From: an uncultured Lachnospiraceae bacterium
GTDB taxonomy: Bacteria > Bacillota > Clostridia > Lachnospirales > Lachnospiraceae
Direction of reading: 5' to 3'
Length of the DNA: 14,887 bases
Assembly (NCBI GenBank): GCA_905203555.1
Contig: CAJKWK010000063.1
Coordinates: forward strand, 1 to 14,887
Positions 6,801 through 14,770 of this stretch are shown in pieces (position 1 is the first letter of the stretch; every line of letters begins with the position of its first letter). The position numbers and the translations under genes are program-made. Below the pieces are notes generated by a model that was not told the DNA's origin, did not search any database, and saw nothing but the letters and a program-made list of their open reading frames with translations.

Positions 6801-9256
6801 GCAACTGTCCAGCGATCTGTATGTATAATATTGTACTCAATTGGTCTTGCATCTTCATTTGCCGGAGAAAGAATCTCTATTTCACCAATTCTTACCCAGC
6901 CTCCTGTTACTGTTTTATTATGAATACGCACCGCTTTTACATTAGCAACATTTCCGAATGAAACGGTCTGATCACCTTTATCCGACAATGTACCCGCTTT
7001 TGTCCATGTACTCGTTCCCTCAATCTGATACTCTACATCTGCATTGCTGAACTTATCACCCGTTGCTGAAACTCCCTGCACCAAACGGAAGGAACCAATT
7101 GTTTTTGGCTCCGGGAAAGTAACTGTCAATGTTGCTCCTGCTGGAATTGTATCTCTTCCGGATCCTTCATACGGTCCTCTAGCCAACCATACTTCACTGC
7201 TGTCATCTCTATCAAAATATCTATCTTCCGTTGCGTTATTTTGTATAGATATCTGATTATATGTAACAGTTCCTGTATATCTTTCCTGTGTATTTGGATT
7301 GATTCCAGTGTCAATATAATCAGTTACATATTTTGCCATTGCTTTAATAAATGGAACAATATGCTGTACTCCGACTTCTGCTTTTTCATAATGATCCAGA
7401 TACCAGAGTTCATGTGTCTTTGACTGCTCGAACGCTGCTTTTGCTTCTGCATTATAACGAAGTGCAGTATCTGCTTCCTCATTGATAATCGCCTTGATAG
7501 CATTCAAATATCCAATTGCTGAAACAGTTGTATCATCCCAGCAATCCAGCCAATATACAATCTGATCTCTAACCTTTGTGTCTACAGCCTGTTCTCTATA
7601 AACAGCAGCTGCATTCTGTAAAATCTGGAATTCAGCAATCAATGCATCCGCTTCTTCTACAGTAACTGTACCTGTCTTTAATTTATCACGAAACGCCGTC
7701 AGTTTCGGAGCTAACTCTACAGATTCCTGCAATGCTGTTACTCGATTATCCATGTTCTGATTCATCATATGTTTAGACAATTCATACAACGCTGTAGAGG
7801 CTTCCGTTTCCACTGCTGAATTGTGATCTACATACTTGAAAGAATCCTTCCATGCCTTGTTTGCTATATCTGCATTTTCCCAAATATTCCATGAATAACA
7901 TGCATTTCCGAAAATTGCCACTTTACTTGGCTCTGACTGCTGCATCGGATTAAGTACGATACCTTGAATCTTTGCCGGATCAACTCCTGGATGTAGAAAT
8001 GTTGTATATCCGCCCATAATCAGATGGTTTTTAGAATTATCTGTACAAGGCCAGTTAATCCACATATAAGGACCGCGTCCCGCATTATTCGTAAATGTAT
8101 TGGTAAAGTTCTGGTTTACTTCGCCCCATACCTTACCGCCTGTCATAACAATCTGTACATTTTCCGGGAAATTCTTGTAATATCCCTGTCCGTTGTACAT
8201 ATATTCCTGTGGACAAAACGGCAGCGTCTGTTTCAGATCCGGATAAGTTTTTTTCATTTCTGCCAGCCATGCTGTCATATCCGTTAAAAACTTATTATAA
8301 TTATCTCCACCTACATTTCCCGCATCGTCTGCCAGAATTGCAACCTGTCTGACACCGGCTTCAATCACCTGAGCAAGTTTATCTTGTACTGCTTTTAAAT
8401 CAGCTTGATAATTACTGTCAAATCTAACCGGATTATACATAAACGTATGAAGTGCATACACAAAACGGCATTTAGATGCATTACCCGCTTCTGCTAAAGG
8501 TCTGATTAATGTATTCAGTTCCTCTTCTGTATACAATTCTCTCCATTTTGCATTATGCTTTGGATCATTTTTCGGCGCATAGAAATAGGAATTCAGTTTA
8601 TAATAACCGCCCCATTTCATAAGATTGATTCGATCTTCTGTAGACCATGGATTTCCATAATACCCTTCAATAAATCCACGACTTGCAACATCTGCCCAGT
8701 CCTCAATGTGAAAATTCCGGATGGTATTACTATCCATCTGCTTCAAAATATGATACAACGTCGTCAATCCATAATAACTTGCATCTGTGTCTGCACCTAC
8801 TACAGTAATCACATCGTTATTACTATCCAGTACATAGGCATCCAGTTTTTCATACAAATCCGCTGACTGCATATTCACATGTTCATCTGCATAAGTATCT
8901 GCAACTTCTCCCGAACCATCAATTCCAACAAGAATATTCGTCTTGCCCTCTTCAATTGACTCGGATGTGGTCACTGTTACCCCGTCTTTCAACGCAAGTG
9001 CTTCTGCTAACCGATCTTTCGTTGCCTGATCGATTCCTGATTCATATACTACATTGACCTCGTTTTTGATAACATAGTCACCTTCCGTATATTGAATCAC
9101 CTGTGGATTCGGATAAATTTCATACTCTGCAGCCGCAGCTTCGCTCCGGACTGACGGTATTGTCAGTCCAGAAACAGTCATTACTAATGCCATGACTCCT
9201 GCAGCGAATTTCTGAAAGCCTTTTTTGTTCTTTCTATTAATTCGTAACTTTTTCAA
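3842..9256 (-). CDS. Cell-wall-anchored GH84 beta-N-acetylglucosaminidase with F5/8 type C and FIVAR modules
   Basis: A 1804-residue surface enzyme expected to remove beta-linked GlcNAc from glycans. Layout: signal peptide (about 1-42); GH20b-like N-domain (44-185); GH84 barrel (190-470) with GFIEGYYGNPW (194-204), YAPKNDPKH (226-234) and catalytic pair D310-D311 in ILADDAG; helical domain (475-650); F5/8 type C-like domains (about 655-797, 803-948, 1066-1222) and a degenerate beta-module (958-1060); an unassigned module (1228-1350); FIVAR-like repeats (1358-1748); sorting signal AVQTGD (1771-1776), membrane helix and RGKRK tail. By memory of C. perfringens NagJ, K229, D310, D311, Y352, T372, W399, N401, D406 and N436 match its active-site residues, so activity is likely. 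GH84 members are often annotated as hyaluronidases; exo-N-acetylglucosaminidase is the safer call. The start is TTG, supported by AAGGAGGA five bases upstream. The gene begins 45 bp after the GH2 stop, so the two are probably co-transcribed. Confidence 0.93.
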   Translation of the reverse strand: MKKLRINRKNKKGFQKFAAGVMALVMTVSGLTIPSVRSEAAAAEYEIYPNPQVIQYTEGDYVIKNEVNVVYESGIDQATKDRLAEALALKDGVTVTTSESIEEGKTNILVGIDGSGEVADTYADEHVNMQSADLYEKLDAYVLDSNNDVITVVGADTDASYYGLTTLYHILKQMDSNTIRNFHIEDWADVASRGFIEGYYGNPWSTEDRINLMKWGGYYKLNSYFYAPKNDPKHNAKWRELYTEEELNTLIRPLAEAGNASKCRFVYALHTFMYNPVRFDSNYQADLKAVQDKLAQVIEAGVRQVAILADDAGNVGGDNYNKFLTDMTAWLAEMKKTYPDLKQTLPFCPQEYMYNGQGYYKNFPENVQIVMTGGKVWGEVNQNFTNTFTNNAGRGPYMWINWPCTDNSKNHLIMGGYTTFLHPGVDPAKIQGIVLNPMQQSEPSKVAIFGNACYSWNIWENADIANKAWKDSFKYVDHNSAVETEASTALYELSKHMMNQNMDNRVTALQESVELAPKLTAFRDKLKTGTVTVEEADALIAEFQILQNAAAVYREQAVDTKVRDQIVYWLDCWDDTTVSAIGYLNAIKAIINEEADTALRYNAEAKAAFEQSKTHELWYLDHYEKAEVGVQHIVPFIKAMAKYVTDYIDTGINPNTQERYTGTVTYNQISIQNNATEDRYFDRDDSSEVWLARGPYEGSGRDTIPAGATLTVTFPEPKTIGSFRLVQGVSATGDKFSNADVEYQIEGTSTWTKAGTLSDKGDQTVSFGNVANVKAVRIHNKTVTGGWVRIGEIEILSPANEDARPIEYNIIHTDRWTVADSTHVESKLYDGDDNSYVWYDPDGSGNTTNDTCKENDYLGYDFGKVADLSSAHIVVGADNGDKLKRYKIETSLDGDKWTPVDGYDNYTGVDSGKDILNIDLTGTRARYIRICNLEDRQKWVKFSEFTVKEKASGARAGLYTNVDTNITASLEEGSVSLSNGTVTLNKDEYIGVKLGDIKAIQNITVPELPGNVVLETSMNEITWQPYAADAKNVDAAYIRIRNNGEEAKEITLNDFAVTYKFVGAKKVDTNFEKAQNENDMRVAGTVGNVFDGKLSTLGMINGKQEAGKHITFDLGQVIHFNSLRYYIVETQLNYLRNAKFEVSTDGTNWTEVMTVGKPTQNVHDNTVAKDMQGITLTHDDKNPGYMYKEVKDLDVDGRYIRIMPNETYNHRWVAINELQINGGEYISSEQSRQIVSEAIEEAGKIPSNMRDGSYGTTYKSSKKNSSFTWRVLDPTSIASVRLIQIGDISKADVTATYLDKSNVTKASKEVKLGKLNQVINEFVIPEGKMLETLTVTWKDVIPEIAEIETSSERGGEVNKETLKAELAKAEDDTWTTDSKTAYTQAKETAQEIYDNENASQAMVDSAIKALESARTNAKIKANEETVAKMKKMLAGKISNEETIYTKVTYSAYENLIGKLEKAMKTPDNLSQTDADELMKNVTEAQNNLVYSTRNRELAELEAEKYDLVEADQYTKASYQALTAIKSEIDTLVAKDKEAEIDGTERVNPKEFIAKRTAFQNRMSNLVDISALKAAIKQSESVDGSLYTKESYQSYVAAVEAGKQLLDAGTKEQVAEALKLIEEKYNGLTASEKVTLEQMIQAAKALKAESYTEDSYQELMDIVAEAEKSGDDKYIDKIQEAMKKLVNVEALKDKIQAAEKVDKKLYTEDSYQRLEDALKKAKKLLKSGSAKEVKAATEELENARRALVRKTTVDVEGNQNNAGQNTDQKGQAVQTGDEGNLLPIVLVMVACIAIIAVVIIRGKRK
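4013..5185 (-). repeat. FIVAR-like helical repeats in the GH84 stalk (about six copies)
   Basis: Residues 1358-1748 of the GH84 protein are repeated three-helix units of about 55-70 residues. Each is recognisable by a YT-x-x-S/T-Y-x core: LYTEDSYQ (1704-1711), SYTEDSYQ (1649-1656), LYTKESYQ (1585-1592), QYTKASYQ (1512-1519), IYTKVTYS (1443-1450), and a more divergent first copy around 1373-1383. The copies differ clearly at DNA level, so this is an old protein repeat and not recent tandem DNA. FIVAR modules commonly form a stalk between the enzyme and the wall anchor. Confidence 0.8.
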
Positions 9257-9260
9257 AATT

Positions 9261-9268
9261 TCCTCCTT
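9261..9268 (-). promoter_or_regulatory. Strong Shine-Dalgarno that decides the TTG start of the GH84 gene
   Basis: AAGGAGGA on the minus strand lies four bases before TTG at 9256-9254. The reading frame from this TTG begins MKKLRINRKN, a normal signal-peptide n-region. The only ATG between the GH2 stop and this TTG is followed directly by TGA, so it cannot serve. The site lies inside the 45-bp gap after the GH2 gene, where no terminator is visible. Confidence 0.88.
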
Positions 9269-9301
9269 GAAAAGATTGTCACATAATACTCTTCAAATTG
9301 A

Positions 9302-12300
9302 TTATTTAACATCTTTCCTTTTCTTTCCAATCATTATAGCTCCTACTATACCAGCTGCTGCTAATGCAACCACCCAAATTCCTACTGATGCAGCATCCCC
9401 TGTTTGTACTGCATTATTTGAATTGTTTGTATTGCCTGTATTTCCTGTGGAGCCACCATTTCCGTCCGGCTTACCTGAACCCTGGTTGCCTGAATCTGGT
9501 TTCTCTGGATCCGGCTTTTCCGGGTCCGGCTTTTCCGGGTCCGGCTTTTCCGGGTCCGGCTTCTCTGGATCCGGTTTTTCTGGATCCGGTTTTTCAGCTT
9601 CTGTAACTGTGATTGCAAACTCTGTTTCAAAATCACCATAGGTCACTGTTACTTTTGTATTTCCTTTAGACAACGCCGTCTTTGTATCCGGATTAAATGT
9701 AAAGTCTTTTGCAGTCTCTTCTGAATACACAACTTCCGCTGTTGTACCATTGTCATATAATGTAGTAAGCACAAGACCTGTAGGATCTAAGGTTTCTCCT
9801 TCTTTATATGTTGTTTTTGTCGGGAAGCTCTTTATGGAAATATTATTCATTTCCGGTTTTTTCAACTCAATTGTAAATGATATCTCTTGACTTCCTGTAT
9901 ATCCATACTGTCCAATACCTGTTACGATTGCAGTTGCAGTTCCTGGTGCTTCATTATTACTATAAGTAAGTTTGTAGTCTATGCCATATCTGAGCACCTT
10001 ATCTCCCAAGGTAACTTCAATGTCTTCTTTTGACAATGTTACCGGATGATCTTTATCTACTACTGAAACCAGTTTTTTCTCATTTACAAGAGAAACAGTT
10101 GCATCTGAAATGTTTGTCTTTGAATCTGCTTTACGCAAGCGAATCTCTGCAGCACTTGCAAATTTATTCTGCTGTGATCCTTCACCATAAGTTTCAACGC
10201 CGGTAAGTCGAACATATTTTGCTTCTGTCGGTTCATTAAACATTGCGATATACCAGTCATCTGTATTATCCCAATTTCCAACAGAAACTTCTGTCCACTC
10301 TTGATCATCCTTACTTACCTCTACTCGATACTTACTGATACGTCCATTTGAAGCGCCACTACGTCCTTTGTAGCGTAATGCATCTAGGCTAGTAACTTCA
10401 CCTAACTCAAATTTAATCCAAAACTCATCAGGGCTCGCTAACGGATCCCATGATGTATGCCAGATAGTACCTTCATTGCCATCTAAAACATATCTTGCCG
10501 GACCTTCATTGTTTTGTCCTTTCTGTTCACTTCCAGCTGTCACTGACATTTTTTGGGTATCATAATCCCGTCCTGAATAAGTTGGGTCTTCACTCTCTAC
10601 ACTTGGAGCATTCAGATTGATAACAAATTCATTTCTGGTTGTATGATCTTCTGATTCAATGATTAACTTCGCTTTGTTTTCATACGGCGGTACATAAGTT
10701 ACCGCTGCATTATCAGCTGTTGCATAGTCTAGTGTTTCAATAACAATAGCTTCTGTATCAAAACTTCCTGCTGCAAGTTCTTCCTCACTTAACTCAAGAC
10801 CATTTACTCTTAACATTGAAAGATTTGCAGTAGAATTGGTTGTATATGAACCATTCCACTCAATAATCTCTACTTCTGTAATACCAGTACATGTTTCTGC
10901 TTTCCCTGCCTCTTGAGGAGTTGTATTTGTTACTTGCAGTTTTACAAAAGTTGCTACAGTTGGATCAAATGTATATGTATATGCTTTTACACGTTCTGGA
11001 CTTTCATTTTCCGCAATTGTTTCTTCCACTGAAAGTTCTTTCCAGCTTCCTTCATCTCCTGTTTCAGATACAAAGAGTTTTGTTCTTCCTTCCAGCGGGA
11101 ATGTCATTGCACCATTATCTTTGGAATAATATACAACAATTTTCCCTACACGCTGCTGAGTAGCATAGCGGAATGTGATTTCAGAAGTTGGATCTGTCTT
11201 TCTAGTTGCCCAGTTTGACCAACAAGTTGGATTTGCGCCTCCACTATTGTTGGCTCCGATTTCTTTCTTTCCATCCTTAATTGCATCCAGTGTATCTGAC
11301 TGTTGTCCTTCCGGTACATCCTGACTTAAGTATGCCGCGCTACTTACACTGGAGCCTAACTCTATCTTCTGTTTTTCTACACGAACTGTTGCCGTCACCT
11401 CCAACGGCTGTCCCAGTACATTTGCGGTTCCTATTACCGTCACAAAGCCTTCTTTATCATAACTTCCATCTGGTTGTCCCCATTCGACTGGGAATGACGC
11501 ATTCATAATCTCACCATTCAGAAGTACCGCCGGTCTGGATTCTGGCAGTTTCGGTGCTTCTCCAACTGGAACTGTTGTTGAATAATTCAGCAGAGAAACT
11601 ACCTGATCAATCAAATTGACGATTACTGTAAGAGTATCTCCTGCCTCTGTTGTACCTGCCACAGAAAATGTACCACTCTGTGCAATCTGTTCTTCTGTAA
11701 TTGCATCCCATGTTACAGGAATCTCTTTTTCACTTCCATCTGTATACACTGCTTTAACAGTACTCGGAAGCTGTGGCATATTACCGGTTTTTACATAGTA
11801 GTTTTTAGACATTTCGTAATAACTGATAGCCTTTTCTACTGTTGTATCCTGTTCTACCGGAGTCGTTGTTACTGTCACTGAAGAAGTTCCCACCCCTTTT
11901 GCACTGGCTGTTACTGTAAAACTTCCCGCTTTTTTTGTAGACTGTACAATTGCCAGTACTTTTCCTGCAAATGCATTTCTGCTGTTTGCCTGATAGGAGG
12001 TATGATCGTCTTGTCTTCCGTTATCAACACCTACCAGTTTACCTTCACCTTCTACTTTAAAGGTTACTTTATCTTCCGCATTCGGAATAATATTTCCATC
12101 TTTATCTGTTACGTCTACAGTTACATAAGTTAAGTCCGCTCCATCTGCTGCAATTGTATCGCGGTCAACTGTAGCTTTTAAATTCTTCTTCTCACTGGTG
12201 GTTGTTACGGATGTTCGACCATTCAGTTTTTCCTCTGAAATTTTCTGTCCATCCTGCCCATAAGCTACTGCTGAAATTGTACCTGCTTTATACGGAACCT

Positions 12301-14587
12301 GCCATGTCAGATATAAATTCTTATGTTCTGTACCAGACTTGTCCGCGCCTTCATAATACTGATATGTATACCCTTGTGTATTTGATTGTTTCTGCGTAAA
12401 TTCCTTTGTTCCAAGGGTTTTCTTCTCACCCGTTTTTGCATCTGTAAAGAATAATTCTACTTTTTTCGCATCTGTATAAACGACAACAGGAACATTTCCA
12501 CTGCCATCTTTCTTCACTACATCTTCATTCCATGCCGGTAAAATATGAAGGGTATTTACTTCATCATTCCACTGGCTCTGATAGAAGTAGTAACTGTCTT
12601 TTGGAAATCCTGCGGTGTCAATAATTCCAAAATATGAATTCTTTGGAGACGGCCATGTTCCTTGTGCTCCTTTTCCAGTTCCGTTCCATGGTGTCGGCTC
12701 TCCAATATAATCAAAACCGGTCCATACATATTCGCCTGCCACAAAATCTCTCTTAATAACCTCGTACCAAGCACTGCTGGCAACTGCCCCCCAGTTAACT
12801 GCTGAATTATCATAGGATGTTAACTTCTGACCCGTCTTACTTCCATCTGTTCTGTCATATACACCTCTACTGTTGACTGCTGAAGCAGTTTCAGAACCAT
12901 ACAACTTCCAATTTGGGTTACTATTATGAAGCGTATCATAATCATTTCCAGAACAATAATTCAAACCAACCGTACCATTTGCAGTTGTCATATCATTCAT
13001 CATGTTTTTCGGTATTCCAACCTTAACACCTTTTAACACGTTGTCGCCTCGTGTTGCCGGTCTTGTCGTATCCAATGCCAAAGTCCAATCAATCAGCTTT
13101 TTCTGATTATCTGCATACGCCTGTGTCAATACACCGCCTGCACCTTCCTGAACTTCATTTCCAAGGGACCACATAATAACTGACGGAGCATTCCAGCCAC
13201 GTTTTACTGTTGCTGTTAAATCATATTGTGCCCAAGTCATTCCATCTTTTTTGCCAAGAATCTGATTGCTTTCACCTATTGTCTGATTGAAGAATCTGGC
13301 ATAATCATTGTTATTTCCATTCTTAGCATTTTGCCAGCCATCAAACATCTCTTCTACAACAAGGATACCTTTTTCATTACAAATATTTATCAGTTCTTCT
13401 GCTGCCGGGTTATGTGTAACACGAATGGAGTTACATCCCATTTCCCTTAAGATTTCCACCTGACGCTCAATTGCACGTTCCCATGCCTCTGCTCCAAGCG
13501 CTCCCTGATCGTGGTGCATACACACACCTTTCAGTTTCATATTTGTTCCGTTTAATGAAAATCCACTATTTGCATCAAACTTAAAATAACGGAATCCGTA
13601 TTCTGTATCGTAAGTATCTACAACCTGTTCATCAATCTTTACTTCTGTACGCACTATATAAAGCGCCGGATTTGTTGTACTCCATAATTCTGGATTCTGT
13701 GCACTTACTGTTGCATCAATCGCTGTGGTTTCACCTGCCGCAATCGTTGTGGTTTCTGTTGTCACAGTTCCGATATTAGCGCTTGGCTCCCCACCTTTTT
13801 TGAAAATGGTATGAGTCAATGTCACATTCTGTTCTCTGTCTGAATCATTGGCTACAGTTGTCTTAATATTAGTAGTCACCGCTCCGCCTTTTTCTGTTTC
13901 CAAATTTGGAGTTTCTACCTTTGTCCCATATAAGTCAACATGTACAGGATCTACAATATTCAAATCTACACTTCTATAGATACCACTTCCTGAATACCAA
14001 CGGCTGGATGGTGTCTGATGATTTACCTTTACTGTAATTACATTCTCACCATCAAAATTTACCAAATCTGTGATATCAAATGAGAATGGAGTATATCCAT
14101 ACGGATGGCTTCCCACCTGTGTTCCATTGACCCAGACTGTAGCATCCATATATACGCCACCAAAATCAATTCGCACACGTTTATTCTCCGCTGTTTTTCC
14201 AAGCGTGAAACTCTTTCTGTACCAGCCAATTCCACCCGGAAGATATCCGCTTTCTGCTTCCATCTTCGTTGAATACTCTTGTTCAATACTGTAGTCATGA
14301 GGCAGATTTACATGTTCCCATTTAGAATCATCAAATGCCGGTTCTTCCGCACCTGATGCATCTCCCAAATAGAACTTCCAGTTGTCATTAAAATTGACAT
14401 CTCGTTTTGCTGCAGAATAATTGTTTACATAAACAACTTCTTTATCAGAACTCATCTGGCTTTCTGTTCCAGAAAGCACATTGACCGGAGTTCCTGCCGC
14501 AAATGAAACACTTGGAGCAAGCATTCCAAAGGCAAGCGTAAGTGCAGCTGCAGCCATACCTTTTCTTTTTAAATTATACTTTTTCAT
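9302..14587 (-). CDS. Cell-wall-anchored GH2 beta-galactosidase with Ig-like and F5/8 type C modules
   Basis: A 1761-residue surface glycosidase expected to release terminal beta-galactose. Layout: signal peptide (cleavage near 30); GH2 sugar-binding domain (about 61-215); immunoglobulin-like domain (220-335); GH2 barrel (337-680) with acid/base E478 in WSLGNEV, predicted nucleophile E566 in YGSETAS, CMHHDQG (356-362) and VWTGFDYIGEP (621-631); DUF4982-like domain (690-790); GH2 C-terminal Ig-like domain (795-905); two Big_4-like domains (915-990, 994-1070); F5/8 type C domain (1075-1243); cadherin-like beta-sandwich (1247-1327); second F5/8 type C domain (1330-1487); Ig-like modules (1493-1577, 1579-1662); EKPDP spacer (1665-1699); AVQTGD sorting signal (1726-1731), membrane helix and KKRK tail. 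Architecture recalls pneumococcal BgaA, which removes galactose from host N-acetyllactosamine. GH2 also contains beta-glucuronidases and mannosidases, but the motifs and DUF4982 favour beta-galactosidase. It is first gene behind the RAT leader. Confidence 0.93.
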   Translation of the reverse strand: MKKYNLKRKGMAAAALTLAFGMLAPSVSFAAGTPVNVLSGTESQMSSDKEVVYVNNYSAAKRDVNFNDNWKFYLGDASGAEEPAFDDSKWEHVNLPHDYSIEQEYSTKMEAESGYLPGGIGWYRKSFTLGKTAENKRVRIDFGGVYMDATVWVNGTQVGSHPYGYTPFSFDITDLVNFDGENVITVKVNHQTPSSRWYSGSGIYRSVDLNIVDPVHVDLYGTKVETPNLETEKGGAVTTNIKTTVANDSDREQNVTLTHTIFKKGGEPSANIGTVTTETTTIAAGETTAIDATVSAQNPELWSTTNPALYIVRTEVKIDEQVVDTYDTEYGFRYFKFDANSGFSLNGTNMKLKGVCMHHDQGALGAEAWERAIERQVEILREMGCNSIRVTHNPAAEELINICNEKGILVVEEMFDGWQNAKNGNNNDYARFFNQTIGESNQILGKKDGMTWAQYDLTATVKRGWNAPSVIMWSLGNEVQEGAGGVLTQAYADNQKKLIDWTLALDTTRPATRGDNVLKGVKVGIPKNMMNDMTTANGTVGLNYCSGNDYDTLHNSNPNWKLYGSETASAVNSRGVYDRTDGSKTGQKLTSYDNSAVNWGAVASSAWYEVIKRDFVAGEYVWTGFDYIGEPTPWNGTGKGAQGTWPSPKNSYFGIIDTAGFPKDSYYFYQSQWNDEVNTLHILPAWNEDVVKKDGSGNVPVVVYTDAKKVELFFTDAKTGEKKTLGTKEFTQKQSNTQGYTYQYYEGADKSGTEHKNLYLTWQVPYKAGTISAVAYGQDGQKISEEKLNGRTSVTTTSEKKNLKATVDRDTIAADGADLTYVTVDVTDKDGNIIPNAEDKVTFKVEGEGKLVGVDNGRQDDHTSYQANSRNAFAGKVLAIVQSTKKAGSFTVTASAKGVGTSSVTVTTTPVEQDTTVEKAISYYEMSKNYYVKTGNMPQLPSTVKAVYTDGSEKEIPVTWDAITEEQIAQSGTFSVAGTTEAGDTLTVIVNLIDQVVSLLNYSTTVPVGEAPKLPESRPAVLLNGEIMNASFPVEWGQPDGSYDKEGFVTVIGTANVLGQPLEVTATVRVEKQKIELGSSVSSAAYLSQDVPEGQQSDTLDAIKDGKKEIGANNSGGANPTCWSNWATRKTDPTSEITFRYATQQRVGKIVVYYSKDNGAMTFPLEGRTKLFVSETGDEGSWKELSVEETIAENESPERVKAYTYTFDPTVATFVKLQVTNTTPQEAGKAETCTGITEVEIIEWNGSYTTNSTANLSMLRVNGLELSEEELAAGSFDTEAIVIETLDYATADNAAVTYVPPYENKAKLIIESEDHTTRNEFVINLNAPSVESEDPTYSGRDYDTQKMSVTAGSEQKGQNNEGPARYVLDGNEGTIWHTSWDPLASPDEFWIKFELGEVTSLDALRYKGRSGASNGRISKYRVEVSKDDQEWTEVSVGNWDNTDDWYIAMFNEPTEAKYVRLTGVETYGEGSQQNKFASAAEIRLRKADSKTNISDATVSLVNEKKLVSVVDKDHPVTLSKEDIEVTLGDKVLRYGIDYKLTYSNNEAPGTATAIVTGIGQYGYTGSQEISFTIELKKPEMNNISIKSFPTKTTYKEGETLDPTGLVLTTLYDNGTTAEVVYSEETAKDFTFNPDTKTALSKGNTKVTVTYGDFETEFAITVTEAEKPDPEKPDPEKPDPEKPDPEKPDPEKPDPEKPDSGNQGSGKPDGNGGSTGNTGNTNNSNNAVQTGDAASVGIWVVALAAAGIVGAIMIGKKRKDVK
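9491..9595 (-). repeat. 15-bp tandem repeat encoding (EKPDP)6-EKPDS, wall-spanning spacer
   Basis: Seven consecutive 15-bp units encode residues 1665-1699 of the GH2 protein: six EKPDP and a terminal EKPDS. Units 1 and 2 are identical at DNA level, as are units 4 and 5; the rest differ only at synonymous sites, apart from the P-to-S change in the last unit. This points to recent unit duplication. Proline-rich charged spacers like this usually span the peptidoglycan just before the sorting signal. Because the unit is a multiple of three, copy-number change would keep the frame. Confidence 0.95.
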
Positions 14588-14594
14588 ACTTTTT

Positions 14595-14599
14595 TCCTT
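14595..14599 (-). promoter_or_regulatory. Ribosome binding site of the GH2 gene
   Basis: AAGGA within an A-rich stretch lies seven bases before ATG 14587-14585 on the minus strand. It supports the start that gives the MKKYNLKRKG signal peptide. Further purine-rich GGAGG/GAGGA stretches lie 35-45 bases upstream but are too far to serve this ATG. Confidence 0.8.
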
Positions 14600-14665
14600 T
14601 TTAGACTTTTTATAGCCTATCCTCTTCCTCCATTTCCTTATTTATTTTGCAAAATCAGACCGCAA

Positions 14666-14685
14666 AAAACCTCCGGGCAGGTTTT
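14666..14685 (-). terminator. Second terminator-like hairpin in the GH2 leader
   Basis: On the minus strand AAAACCT, loop GCCCGG, then AGGTTTT form a 7-bp stem that runs into six consecutive Ts (14664-14669). This resembles a weak intrinsic terminator. It lies just downstream of the RAT-linked terminator and about 80 bases before the GH2 start codon. It could be a back-up attenuator or only a leader hairpin. It has fewer G-C pairs than the terminator after GH84. Confidence 0.55.
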
Positions 14686-14689
14686 GGGG

Positions 14690-14770
14690 AAAAATAAAAA
14701 CCGGACGTTATAATTCAAGAAGACTTTAAAAGCGATGATGCTATGTCTTCCTAACTCCAACTCCGGTTTT
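14690..14770 (-). terminator. RAT-overlapping terminator (attenuator) in the GH2 leader
   Basis: On the minus strand AAAACCGGA (14762-14770) pairs perfectly with TCCGGTTTT (14697-14705), and the 3' arm continues as TTTTTATTTTT. The 5' arm shares AAAACC (14765-14770) with the end of the RAT, so the two structures exclude each other, as in LicT/SacY/BglG systems. The apical part is long for a terminator (about 56 bases). It contains an inner 6-bp stem, GAAGAC/GTCTTC (14745-14750 with 14719-14724), and a possible small AGC/GCT helix inside it. Confidence 0.75.

Noticed and set aside
9491..9595. Regular short repeats that could suggest CRISPR or a minisatellite
   Set aside because: Units are 15 bp with no spacers and lie in frame within a coding region; they encode a wall spacer.
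9225..9641. Plus-strand frame with a GSGFS-type repeat, resembling a glycine-rich protein
   Set aside because: It is the exact antisense of the EKPDP repeat and end of the GH2 gene; no ribosome binding site and no independent family resemblance.
14610..14633. Seven-residue leader peptide frame (MEEEDRL) before the GH2 gene
   Set aside because: The codons are simply a purine-rich stretch, the spacing to an upstream AAGGA is too short, and there is no run of regulatory codons. Chance is the simpler explanation.
14644..14655. Perfect 12-bp palindrome ATTTTGCAAAAT in the GH2 leader
   Set aside because: Expected occasionally in AT-rich DNA and located downstream of the attenuators; no matching second site or known operator that I recognise.
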